From Trichoplax adhaerens (lineage: Eukaryota; Placozoa; Uniplacotomia; Trichoplacea; Trichoplacidae): a stretch of 64,000 nt of DNA. The translations under genes were made by a program, and so were the position numbers. The notes beneath the pieces were generated by a model. The model ran no database searches and was not told where the DNA came from. It saw nothing but the letters and a program-made list of their open reading frames with translations. This document shows, piece by piece, positions 23,813 through 35,460 of this stretch (within the stretch, counting starts at the first letter, position 1; the number at the start of each line of letters is the position of its first letter). The stretch spans positions 3,726,449 through 3,790,448 of the forward strand of contig NW_002060949.1 in NCBI RefSeq assembly GCF_000150275.1, in the 5' to 3' direction.

Positions 23813-24790
23813 TGTCACAACCCTCTCTTGTGACATAGGAAACGTAAATTAACTAAGTAAAAAAATCTCTGGTGTAACTATAATAACTCGGGTTACTTCT
23901 CCCAGTCTCTCCAGTTTCGATGTTAGTGATATACGAGTTGTATGTAGGTAGTTCTATAGATCAAGATAGGTGTGCTATCAGTATACTGTGCACGTACTGT
24001 GCCCATTCTATCATACTGTACAGTGGTCTGATGCTATGTTGCAATGGCTACTCTAGATATCATCACTTTTACGTCCAGCTATAGCGGGACTCTGCAGCTA
24101 TTGCTATTTTCGAGAATTTCAATCATTAAATGTTTCTTTCTGGAAAGACTGTAGTCAATAGGAATTAGTATGGACTATAACAGAATGAGACGAACTCTAG
24201 CTATAAAATCGCTCGCTCTGCATTAAAGGGAAGGTGGGAAGGATGAGATCGAAGAATACTCTGATCTTCTTCATCTAGTTACCAGCATACCAGCTTGATT
24301 TCATGCATTGCTCACGTGTACCATCTACCCACCAGTATTAAGTCCCTAGTAATTATTGTGCGGTATTACGACGCGTGTATGCTCAGAAATACCTGAGAAA
24401 CAAGTAAGGTCTCGCAAAATAACAACCGAGAAGAATACCCAAAGAATTCATACATTAAGCTATGCCTATATATACGCGTAAAATAACTGTTAAGCGGTAG
24501 ACAACTTACTATACTGTACTATATACTGTACAGCATCACACTCTGGCGGAGAATGTAAAGGATCTCCCATGTATAACTTTAGAAGGATAATTTTACTTTA
24601 TGTGTACCAGGAGTTTCTGACCAGACTATAAAAGGCTGGTGTCTGAAGATCACTTTTTAGTTAGTTAGTCTTAGTCGGTTAGTTAGTCAACTAGTTTGTC
24701 AATTGCTATTGAATTGTCAAGACAATAATCTTGGTTGTCAAGATTTCTTCAGCAATAAATAGTAGTCAATCTCTGACTACCTCGTCTACA
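23813..24790 (+). mobile_element. Possible solo LTR or LTR-retroelement remnant
   Basis: The left end reads TGTCACAA (23813-23820), 7 bases, then TTGTGACA (23828-23835), an inverted repeat like many LTR starts. Downstream there is TATAAAA at 24627-24633, an initiator-like TCACTTT about 20 bases on, and AATAAA at 24754-24759. This TATA, short R, poly(A) spacing is typical of a U3-R-U5 LTR. TTTGGTGATATAGC near 24828 could be a degraded primer-binding site. No gag or pol frame is present. The right boundary and any target-site duplication are not resolved. Confidence 0.35.
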
Positions 24791-26373
24791 TTATACTATA
24801 GTATTCGGTCGTTGGAACTGAATTATTTGGTGATATAGCTAATCTCGCTTCTTTTAAGTCAGTAAGAGGCGTTCTTCATAAGCATTGGCGTTGTGTAGAC
24901 TACTTTGCCACTAGTGATGTGTGTAACAACAGTATATCATTGAACTACCAACTTAAATGCAAGGGAAGGCTCGATGAATCGGCAGTAGTGGGACTTTAGT
25001 TGTTATACAGAGAATTATACAGCGTATCAGAAGTTTGCTATGCAGTTCTAAGACTAACATATTATTCAGTAGATCAACATACTAACGTACAATGTACACC
25101 GCAGTAGAATGCTTTAGCAGATGGAACATCGACCAACTAGTAATTAATAATCGTTTGGTCAACGGTATCGCATTCCATAATTACATCTAGCATATTGCTA
25201 TATTATTCGCAAGACAAAATTATTTATTTTTAGAACGTAAGATGATTTATTAACATTGAATAGGAAGTTATAACAGCGCCAGCACGTCGAAGTTTACATG
25301 CAATATTTATATGCACACCATGAATTAGTTGCGCCGGATTGCATTCAAGATTGATTTCTAAAGCGTAAGCACATATTTAGCAAAGCATCCTATGCATCTA
25401 AAGATTTAGAAAGTGTAGTATCGTATGGTGTAAGATAAAAAAATGAATTTTTTGCGGTTAACAAGCAATTGACTACAATTTCCAGCTATTATTATTATAT
25501 CAAATCGTCAGATAGTTTGCAATGGCAATGATCATAGGTCAACGACATCTATAATTTCACAGAAGTGTCAATTTCGCTATATGTAGACATATACGCATTT
25601 ATTTTTAATCGCTAAATTTATACATTAAGAACGAATAAATATAAGACATTCTTTGATTAAAGCATACTGTATAATCGGTGAATTTTCGTGCAAAAATCGG
25701 AATACTACAGCTTTAATAGCAAAATTTAGGGTATGTGCCTAGTTTTTTTGTCCTAATAATACTTTGGAAAATTCACAATACCTATGCGAAGGGTAAGCTA
25801 TGAATCTGTTTAGAAACTAAAATACAAGGGTAAATTTGAAAAATTGCAAGGTTATCATACGTAAGCTCATATTATCTTGTTGTTATAACATATGATATAA
25901 ACTCCTTTTGAAGTCATGTCTCATATGCGTAGAACTTTTACTGGTGGCATAAATGTACGAAGATGTATATTTACATAACAGACTAGCAGTTTTTAATTTG
26001 TTTTTGCTTAACGTGCGAGCCTACGTCAGTAAAATATTAGTTTCTATGCGTACAGGTGCTGAAAATGAATTTACTGCCTAATATTTTATTGATAGATTAA
26101 GTATGTACTTGAAGCTGATTCAATCAAGCTTTTCAAATTTGTTACTCGCTTAGTTGATGTTATTATCTTTAACAGAACTCATTATGATACAGCTTGCTGG
26201 TATCCAAAAACTTATTCTAAAGTACTACAGCGAACATCGGAGTTATGCAAGGAAGTCATAGCTATACGGACGCCATCTACGTAATGCATTTGGTTATCTC
26301 TTGATATCTATCTTACTTGCCAATGTATCGTAATCTAGTACCGCATGTAGTCTAAAGGCGAAAGTTCAAATAA
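24791..26373. other. Intergenic DNA downstream of the IRS-like gene
   Basis: AT-rich sequence without a convincing gene. A minus-strand stretch 25357-25230 reads open for about 42 codons after a possible acceptor, but has no recognised homology and no partner exon. Confidence 0.4.
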
Positions 26374-29300
26374 TTAATTATAATCTTGCTTAGCTTTCGT
26401 TAGATTTTTCGATTTAGCAAGGTCGATTTCCGTGTTCGAAACTTCGTTAACTTTTCGAAATTTTCTAGTTAAACTTGGTGATGCACTTGCCTCCGGAGGA
26501 AGGAAAGGTGGAATTACTTTTGATGGACTTCTGCTGGTGCTACATCGTCCTCCAGAAATGCCCTGACTTTTGCTTGTTAGAAATCTAGCCTTAATGTCAC
26601 TTTCAAATTCGGTATTTGCTAATGATTGCTTTCCATTGATAGAACTGCTCGAACCAGGATTTAATTTGACATCCTGGGTTAAGCAAGGATCGTTTGACTC
26701 CTTACTGGCTAAACTCTGAGTAGAAGTAGTACTACTAAAGGAAGAGCTATTAGCTCTTTTCGACATTGTACACTTATTATCAAAATCATGAGCTACCCAT
26801 GAATTGCGATGCTCGATACTTTGTGAGACGGGCAAGTAGCAGAGATTGCTGGCTGACGATTTTGGCCCTCCAGATTGATTCCTAGGATTATTCTTACTAA
26901 CGCTATCATTTCTAATATCGTTATAAGCGTCCATTTCGATATAATCAGCGAATTCTTTCTTACCACTTGTATTATTTCTATCATCTGATGTTTTATAGTG
27001 TCCAACAGAATTTTTACGAAAATCGATATCAATGTAATCTGATGGCTTGCTATTAATATCTCTATCCGGTTGCATGACCGTATAGTGGCCGTACTTTTGA
27101 CTAATTTCTTCCTTTTTGGCACAGTTGTACACATGGCTTTCATCAGTTTGCGATGCTACATCAACGTATACTTTAATGGTAGGTTTTACTTCGGTTAGCT
27201 GCAATTTTGAACTATCTTTGGATGCATTAAGAATGTTGACAGGAGCATTAGATTTATTATGATTTCGTTCCGATTGAAGAGATTGATCAATGTAATTTTG
27301 AGCTATCATATCATAATAATCAATCTCTGCGCACTGTTTCTCATTACTAGGTTCCATGTTTATGTAATCTGTTTCATCATTCGTCCCGTCGGTTGTTATT
27401 TCAATATTCATGTAGTTGGTAGATTGAGGCTTTACCGGTTCCATATCGACATAATCAGTAACTTTTGAGTTTTTATCTAAAGGCGCCATATCAACATAAC
27501 CGTCTGCCGCTTTTGTGTTTATCTGAGCAGCCACGGGTTCAATATTTACATAATTATGTGATGATGTACAACTTGTCGCTAAAGAAACTTGATTAGAATC
27601 GTCAGACTGAATTTGTGTACTAGACATATTGACGTTATTTCCGCTTGTGATGCAGGTTGTACTGTGCGTCTTTAGTTTAATATTGTCCACACTAAATCCT
27701 TTCTCTTTAAAAACAGCTTGCAAACTGATCCGGTCATTTGGTAAACTGTGACTTAGAAAATTATATGCTTTGTTTGTATCTTGCCTGAGATTAATTTCTG
27801 AGTTTTTACTTCTTAAATTGGTATCGGAAACATTTTTAATTACTTTCCTTTCTTGATTTGTTTCTCTTTGAAACCTTAAAGGGCGATCTGTTTTCGCAAT
27901 TGAAGGGTCTCTTGGTCTACCTGACTTAATATCAGGGTATTCTGAAGAACTATTAGTCGATTTTGATCTTATGCGTGGAAGGAAATGTGAGAATGAGAAT
28001 CGCTTGGATATTCTCTTACTACTTCTATGCAACATATAAAAGTCGGCCCCAGTCAATGTACTTGTAGTAGATGAGATAGTATTGAAATCAATGTTGCTAT
28101 CATTCCGTGATAGAGCACACGCATCTGCAATCGGAGTTGTTTCTAGTTTATTTCCTTTCCATGTTCGCATAATTCTGCCAATCCAAATAAACAATTGATT
28201 GTTATGAAAAGAAGACAATTAATTAAAGTTGCATTGATTAACGTAAAACGGGAAACACTATTTTCTTTACTACCTTATAGCCTTTGCGTGTATTCTTTCG
28301 GCTATTATTTGATCATCGACCTGCATCCAGAGTTTACCAGGACCGGTACATGCAGAATGACCATTTTCTACAAAGAAAAATTGCCCGGCATGGCCGCATC
28401 GCCTTATATATAAATATTTTAAAACTAAAGGGTCGGTCGTATCTGAAGAACCTAAGCGCGTTAATTTCATCTCTGATGGTAGCATCTGTAGACTATAAGC
28501 TCCGGCCAATTGTTTGGATTTGGCAACATCTCGGTCAATTACTGTCACTTGCCAGCAATCCTCTAATCAAATAATAATGAAACGTCAGAATATATTACCT
28601 ACTGTTCTTAATTAAAGTATTTATTTTTACGGATTGAATCATTTTAACGTAGAATTTATCTTGAATTATCTGTGTAAATGATAATAATGATTGCAATCTA
28701 ACAATTAAGCTAGATGATTGATGTAATAACGAAAAGAAATTGTTATACAATCGTATCGCATTGTAGATCATTATCGTGGCGATGTCGGCGGTAATCATGT
28801 AGGCAAAAAGTTAGCTTTTAGAAGAATAAATAAACAAGGATTGTCAATGGTTCGTAACGCCAAAATTTTTGGATAGTATCTAACAAGCGATTCGGTAACC
28901 ATTTGTGCAGTACTAAACTTAAAAAAATTTGATTTTATAGGGCAAAACCTAAAAACCTAGAGGAAGAGAGAATTATTTGCGACTATTCCTCTGTGGTAAC
29001 CAGCGATTCTTGAATGGCGAGACTCATTGCATAGCAACATCTGGCAGTAAATAATTACAGAGTTATGCGACTTTTGTTTATAGTATAGTATACTGTACAG
29101 TGTATTGAACTTCTAAATAGGTCATAGAATTGTAATTAGTTACGTTATTTGGAAAGAAAACTGATAACGAGATTGTATTTTCTGCTATAGTATCGCATAA
29201 AGCAGGTATTTAAGATACACAAGTCACAGAATCTCCACTGCAATCGCTCTCGAACATCTTAATTAATCGCCAAAAAATTCAGTGCAACATTTTGACATTT

Positions 29301-31006
29301 TGTAAAGTACATACAGTGATTACAGTAAGAAAATTTAGCTGAAATGGTATATAAATTTTCTTATCGTAAAGAATGGCCAATGGATTTTAAATACAGAAAT
29401 TAGTGACTTTAGAATATACAAGTATAACATTATCTATCGGTTCATCTTAAGAATATTAAAAGGAAAAGCTATTTGAAAAATCGTGTAATCGTATAGACTC
29501 TGCTTATTATTTCAACGAGACACTATAACAGATATATTTACATCCCACTATAACAGCTGCTTCTTCTATCATTGTCTACATAGGGTGATATATATATGAA
29601 TAATTAGGAGTTATTTAAGGCTGATAGAATGGTGAATATATAGATCGATATATAATACCACTGAATCCTTTTGACACCCTTTCAAAATACCAAGATCTTA
29701 ATGTATACGATCGATAATGAAAATTGTAAGCGTATGATCTCCGAATCTGATGGAGACCCTACCATCAGTATTCAATTATATTAGACCTCAATATTCATGT
29801 AGTCTTCTGCTTTGATAGATATCATTTAATTATGACATTAGAATACGTAAATGTTCAAATATCTTTAAATTTTAAAATGAAATTTTACGAAATCAAGTTT
29901 AATAAAAATGATCTTATTCCATAAATACTCGTAGCTATGTGCTAATGAAGGCTTGAAGTATCCAAAAGGATATTAAGTATACCTCTGCGCTTAGTATTTT
30001 AGTAATAATTTAACACTGTAAAAGCGAGAATAGAACAAAAATTCAATTGTGTTGATAAATGAAATACGAAAGAAAATTTGGTTGACAAAGGACGTTTAAA
30101 TGGAACACTAAAATCGAAAATTGTCGATCTTGAAGTGGTTTAATGTCCAATATTATTATTGAACTACAATTTGTTATATTGTATGTCCCGTACAATCTTC
30201 AAATTGGAGCTATCACTTCTTTAAAATCTCTTTCAGTAGAACTCATTAATAACTTTTAAGTACTTATGTATAACGTTACTATGTCCTAGTAACACCTTTA
30301 CCCATATTATGTAACTGTCATGGTAGTTACTAAGCCAAGTTGCTTCTATTCAATTATAAAACATTATTTTTTCACATGCTGCATAGGGTAATAATAAACT
30401 TACGATTATCTCTCGAATTCTGACTATCTGAATGTTTCACTTCATCAATCGCTATCAGCCAGCTTTCTAGTTCTTCTCTTGCTTTAGTATATAAACTATA
30501 ACAATATTCTTGCGTATAAAATGACATAGTATATGGGTATTTACTGTTTGCCATTTTGATAATTTTCCAGCAATCAGCTAATCTGATAACACGACGTGGT
30601 AAAGCATTTCGATTAAATTTCTTCTCGTTGTGATAGCATTCTATCCTACTCGGACCAGAATTAGACTCGTATCGTAAAACATAATATCGTTCTCTGGAGT
30701 TCTAGTTAACGTAGAATAACATGGAAAATTCGAATTAATATCTAGTAATATGCGATAGTTTCTAGAGGCACCACTACATATACTTTAAGATGATGTCGAT
30801 TTTAGTACATGCTTATATCCAGATATCGTTTGTAAGTAGAAGCAACCATATCGTAATACATGAAACAAAATAATGTATTTTACTATAAAAGGAATATTTT
30901 GTCTAAAAGATGAGTCACTATGAAAAATCATTACGTTAGTAGAGGTACGACTTACTTTAACTTTTTTCAGGTATCCACGTTTTCTAATATCGGTACTTTC
31001 AGCCAT
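26374..31006 (-). CDS. IRS: Insulin receptor substrate-like adaptor (PH-PTB-YxxM)
   Basis: Exons in transcript order: 31006-30956, 30701-30404, 28562-28274, 28174-26374; phases agree, 812 aa. A PH domain (about 8-110) starts DIRKRGYLKKVK and continues RYYVLRYES, ECYHNEKKF, SLYTKAREELESWL. An IRS-type PTB domain (about 118-212) has CWQVTVIDRD, YIRRCGHAGQFFFVENG and GPGKLWMQVDD. A long disordered Ser/Asn-rich tail follows. Six YxxM motifs that would bind PI3K p85 SH2 domains lie at Tyr 439, 454, 483, 499, 577 and 624 (YVDM, YVDM, YINM, YYDM, YTVM, YIEM). Near-variants are at 421, 467, 549 and 593 (YVNI, YMNI, YVDV, YIDI); YVN, YMN and YIN also fit the Grb2 pYxN rule. By family it is phosphorylated by insulin/IGF receptor kinase at the membrane and recruits PI3K. 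DOK proteins share PH-PTB but lack the YxxM array, so IRS is preferred. Confidence 0.92.
28563..30403 (-). other. Intron 2 of the IRS-like gene
   Basis: A 1.8-kb intron separating the PH and PTB domains, flanked by C|GTAAGT and GATTAG|AG. It contains one short ACAGT palindrome near 29083-29103 and no other recognised feature. Confidence 0.7.
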
Positions 31007-34000
31007 TTCTTGATTTAATTACAACAGTACGAGTACAGCTTACCAGTTAAGATATTTAATATACAGGGTGATTACAGCTTGTGATAACATCAAAACGAAA
31101 TCTCGATAATGAAAATACTCAGACTTTGGCGAATAGATCACAAGAAATCCTTTGAATAAAACTACGTAATGGATAGGAGTTACTCATATAATGTAGTGAA
31201 AACTAAATAAAAAGCTTTTTCAAAACTAACAAGTCGTTATCTTGGAGAAAGGGCCTAGGAAAATCTTTTGAATGTAATTTATTTCTGTCTTAATAATTAA
31301 AATCTATCCAGAACAAATTGAAAACGAAAATATAGAGCTAAAATTTTTAATTAAAAGTTATAGGAACATGATCCCCAGAACGAATATACGCACAAGATTG
31401 CGTTGATATTCAGAATTCTAAAGAGGGAAAATAATGACGTTAAAGAGATCTATCAATAGAATGCGTAAGTAATGGAAAGTCGTTAGATAGGTGGTAATTA
31501 TACTTCGGTCATAAAAACCAAATACATAATCATGGCTAATCGAAAAAATTGATTTAATAACGTTAGCAAGTAAAAATATGAAAGAATTCAGTCTTTGATG
31601 AACTTTTGCACAGTTTTAAAGACAAAAAAAAAGTAACGCCAAGCACATTAAACAACAGACCAGTTAACCAACTTGGCTGACAGCATTTTCGGTTTTGAAA
31701 ATGTAAATAGCGAGGGAAAATTGAAATTTTGGTATAAAGAATAAGCCTTAAATAGAGCAAGGAGAGTTTAAACTGAAAATTAGAGACTCAAACTATGGTA
31801 AGAAAGTTTATGAAGAAAGAATAAAATACTTTCAATATTCTGCCGCTATGGAGTCATTCAATTTTAATTTGCATTGGCCTTCCCATATGTAATGTCAAAG
31901 TAAGCCTCTATTTATGATTCTCTTTGAATGACAATGAAAGTCGATGAAAGCATAATAAAATAATAATTAAGGCGAATCAATAAACTTTTTCAGATCATTA
32001 TAACCGTTTAACACCTATAGCATCAGTAGAAAATCATAATTATAAAATACAATATTGCGACACTTAATTTAATAGGTTGATAAAAATACAGCGATGAACG
32101 GGAATCAAGCTAAGCGGATGCTATGACTTTTATACATTCCAGAGCATAAATGTTTGTAGTATATTGTTTCATAGTCAAATACACCGAGGCCATATTCTTC
32201 TTGAAAAATTTATGATCCTACAGTGCAAACTGTTATATGATGTCATTATTCTATAACGTTTCTGTCTACTACACAATTAAAGACAGGATCCTAACTACGA
32301 ATGATAAAAATCTCGAATGTGTTGATAATTATTAATTAATGTCCATTGTTTTTTTTATAGAGCATTGAGAATAATGCTCAACGTTGGCTAAAATTAAAAA
32401 TTTTAATGACGTAACTCGTTTTAAGATTTTATTCTTTGATTGAGTGATAAAGTTTATAAAAGTACTTAAGAAGATCATCTAATTTCAACTAATAGAGTAT
32501 AAAGCGTTTGCGAAGTGCAATCGTGAAAATTATAGCTTAACTATTGCACGCGTAAAAAAAATCAACTAAAACTATGAATTTATAACATCTTTAAGCTACA
32601 GTATTTGGTAATGTTTTGGTTTTGCGATTGCTGATTCCTCAAAAATAAGTAAGGCTTCGTCTACTAACACAGTCTGTGATATTAATTTTATAGGATATAT
32701 GTATTTGACTACACCTAATACTCAAGAAGCACTGTGTAAATATCAATATGAAAGCTAGTATTACATAATATAATCGATAATACCAGTAGGCCTTTTAAGA
32801 AAGCGTTATTCATTCTGCAGTACGTGGGCATATTTTATGCATTTATAGCAGTCCAATACTACAGTACATTATAATATATATTTCGTAAAGCCGCATCAAT
32901 GCTGCATCTACTAGAAAGCATTTGTTGTACTAATTTATGCGATAAAAATTTGTTGAGATAAATATCGTATTTACTATTCACTTATGTATATTACGAATTT
33001 CGACTAGCACTGTCAAATGTATATACACGTAAATTTAAAAATATGTTATATAATAGTCTATATCTTATATAGTAACATGTATCCTCAAGTGAAAGGGAAA
33101 CAAATGAATATTGACTTCTTCTCCATACTGTAATATGATAAAAAAATAGCTAGATATCTTGATGCTTGCTTTAGATGTTTCTTAATTAATTGTCTTGCAC
33201 TTTGAGTAGATTCTATAGCATTAGCAAGATCCAATAATCGTTTACTTTTCAGAGGGTTTAGAGTGCAGTCTACCAGATTTTAAATATAGATGTCGTGTAT
33301 CGGCTATAAAATGCACTTTTACCAGTTTGTTATGGAATCGGGTTAATCACTGATTAATTTCTGACGGTTCGAATTTAGCCTCCAATGTGTAATAGGTTCT
33401 TCACATACGCTATATGCGTCACTAATAAAAAATGAAAACTTATATAGCACTCGTATTGCCAAGGAAACTGAATTAAGCAATACGAAATGACATAATTGGT
33501 GTACTTCATATCGTAAGCGTAATATGGTTAGTAAAATTTCTCACTGCATATAACTTATAACCTTTTGAAATCCCTCGCCTATATATGATAGCCTTTAGCT
33601 GCTGTGGTATTTTAAAATAAAAATAGAGAACGAGAAGTTTTTACTGATTCTATTCACAGTAAATTAAACCATGGTCTACTTACAATCTTCTACGACATTT
33701 ATATTTTTTAAATTAACCTAGGTGTAAAGCAGTAAATACAATTATGGATATGTGATTAACGGCATAGGCAAGGTATGATATCAAGTGATCAGGCTATCGG
33801 CAGAGCCATTACTCGTCCGAAAGATTTTAGTAACGAGGCAAGAACGATTCTAGAGCCGCTGCCATTTTTTCTACCCCTACATTAATACATTATAATATCT
33901 TAAAGATATTGTTATAAGAACTTTAACTGATTTACCAAATGCTATGGACAATCTGCCTACAATCTAACTATATAACTCATTGCAATATAATCTATGATTT

Positions 34001-35460
34001 ATAACAAAATTGTTCCTTGTCCGCGCCATCGAGCAGCTAGATTAAACTTTACTGACAGTTACAAGTATGTAATAGAATTGATCTGATCGGATTTAAGTAA
34101 CTATTCTTTACGTAATAACTCTATCTATGCAGAATAATGGCAGTTATACATATGTTTGATGAAGTGTCTTAAAAATAATAAACAAGAACTACAGTTTCTT
34201 GTAAATTTCACTTTATTACAGAAATTGGGTTCGTCTGATAACTACCAAGGGCTATTTGGCTGCTGTCAGACTATCTAAATTATTATAGCAATATTCATTA
34301 TTTATATATATACAATGCGTCATAATTTAAAAATTAAGATAATTTAGGGTTGTACTATATATAATATATAATAAGTCACTGGTAAAATTAACACTTAGTA
34401 GATTATAGTCGTAATTAATCAGCTGCCAAAATTAGAACTCCTTATAGTCATCGGAAACGAAATCTTCAAACTCTAGATGACCCAAATCTAACTCATTGTT
34501 ATTGCAGTGTGACTGTCTCGGCTGTTTTACTCTATTGAAATCATAATTTTCTTTTTAAAAGATATCTATCTGTCTGCCCGTCTCACCTTCACGACCTTTG
34601 TAGTAATAGCTGCCTGATATTTGCAGAACACAGGATAGTCATTCATTCGATCTCATAAAGATTCTGAACTATTGTCGCTACTCAAGTATGATACGATATT
34701 TAAGAGGATCTGTGAAGGGTTGTTGGCTACTTATTTACGATCATTTAATACAGGAGAACGAATTATTTTCTGATATGTATCTTAATTTGTACCAATGCAA
34801 AAAGAATACACGGGTATCTTTATCTAATAAATGTCTGATTTTATAATTTTGAGTTGCGATATTTGTAAAAATGTATTAGCTACAGCGACAAAATGATCAG
34901 CTACTAGAGATCTCTCTTCGTAAAAACATAGGATCATCGATCCATAATATAATAATAATAATAATAATAACAATGATAACTTCAATACAACCACATTAGT
35001 TGATAAATAAATATCAAAGAAATAAGTCACAATCTGATTAAAAAGTGTAGGATACTAACTTGAGCCATTAAAATTCTTCAGTATTCTTACTGATATTAAA
35101 AATTACCGAACAAAGTGTACGCATGATACATTTGTTATTTCTAGACAATTTTTTCGGAAATATGTGCGAAATTTATAAAGCTGATGAAGCCTGTAAATTA
35201 TAGCATGGATATTTTTATGTTCCGTCAGTCTTGTGAACGTAAGGTAACATTGATATGCTATCGTATGATAGTATATTGATACTATATTGCGATCATAATA
35301 GATATATCATGAGTATTGTTACAATAGGCTTAATACAAACAGTTTAAACCCTAGTTTAGCTTATAAATTAAGGAAATGTTCAGTTTACAGTACTTGTCCT
35401 TCAGTGCTCTGCTGAGCATTTCGTGAACTAAGTTTTAAAAGAGAGAGTACGATAGCTTGA
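31007..35460. other. Long gene-free AT-rich interval
   Basis: About 4.5 kb with no credible exon on either strand. It contains a short AAT microsatellite at 34946-34970. The region next to 31007 must hold the IRS-like promoter; no element is identified. Confidence 0.5.
34946..34970. repeat. (AAT)n microsatellite
   Basis: About eight consecutive AAT/ATA trinucleotides. On the minus strand they produce a run of leucines in a spurious open frame. Confidence 0.8.

Noticed and set aside
25230-25357. Minus-strand 42-codon open stretch after a TTTAG acceptor (INLECNPAQLIHG...)
   Set aside because: Reads somewhat protein-like, but no recognisable homolog and no adjoining exon found; could be chance or an old fragment.
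33362-33385. GGTTCGAATTTAG as a possible tRNA T-loop
   Set aside because: No matching acceptor stem, D-loop or anticodon arm upstream.
34824-35030. Minus-strand frame with a poly-leucine stretch
   Set aside because: The leucines are the AAT microsatellite read on the other strand.
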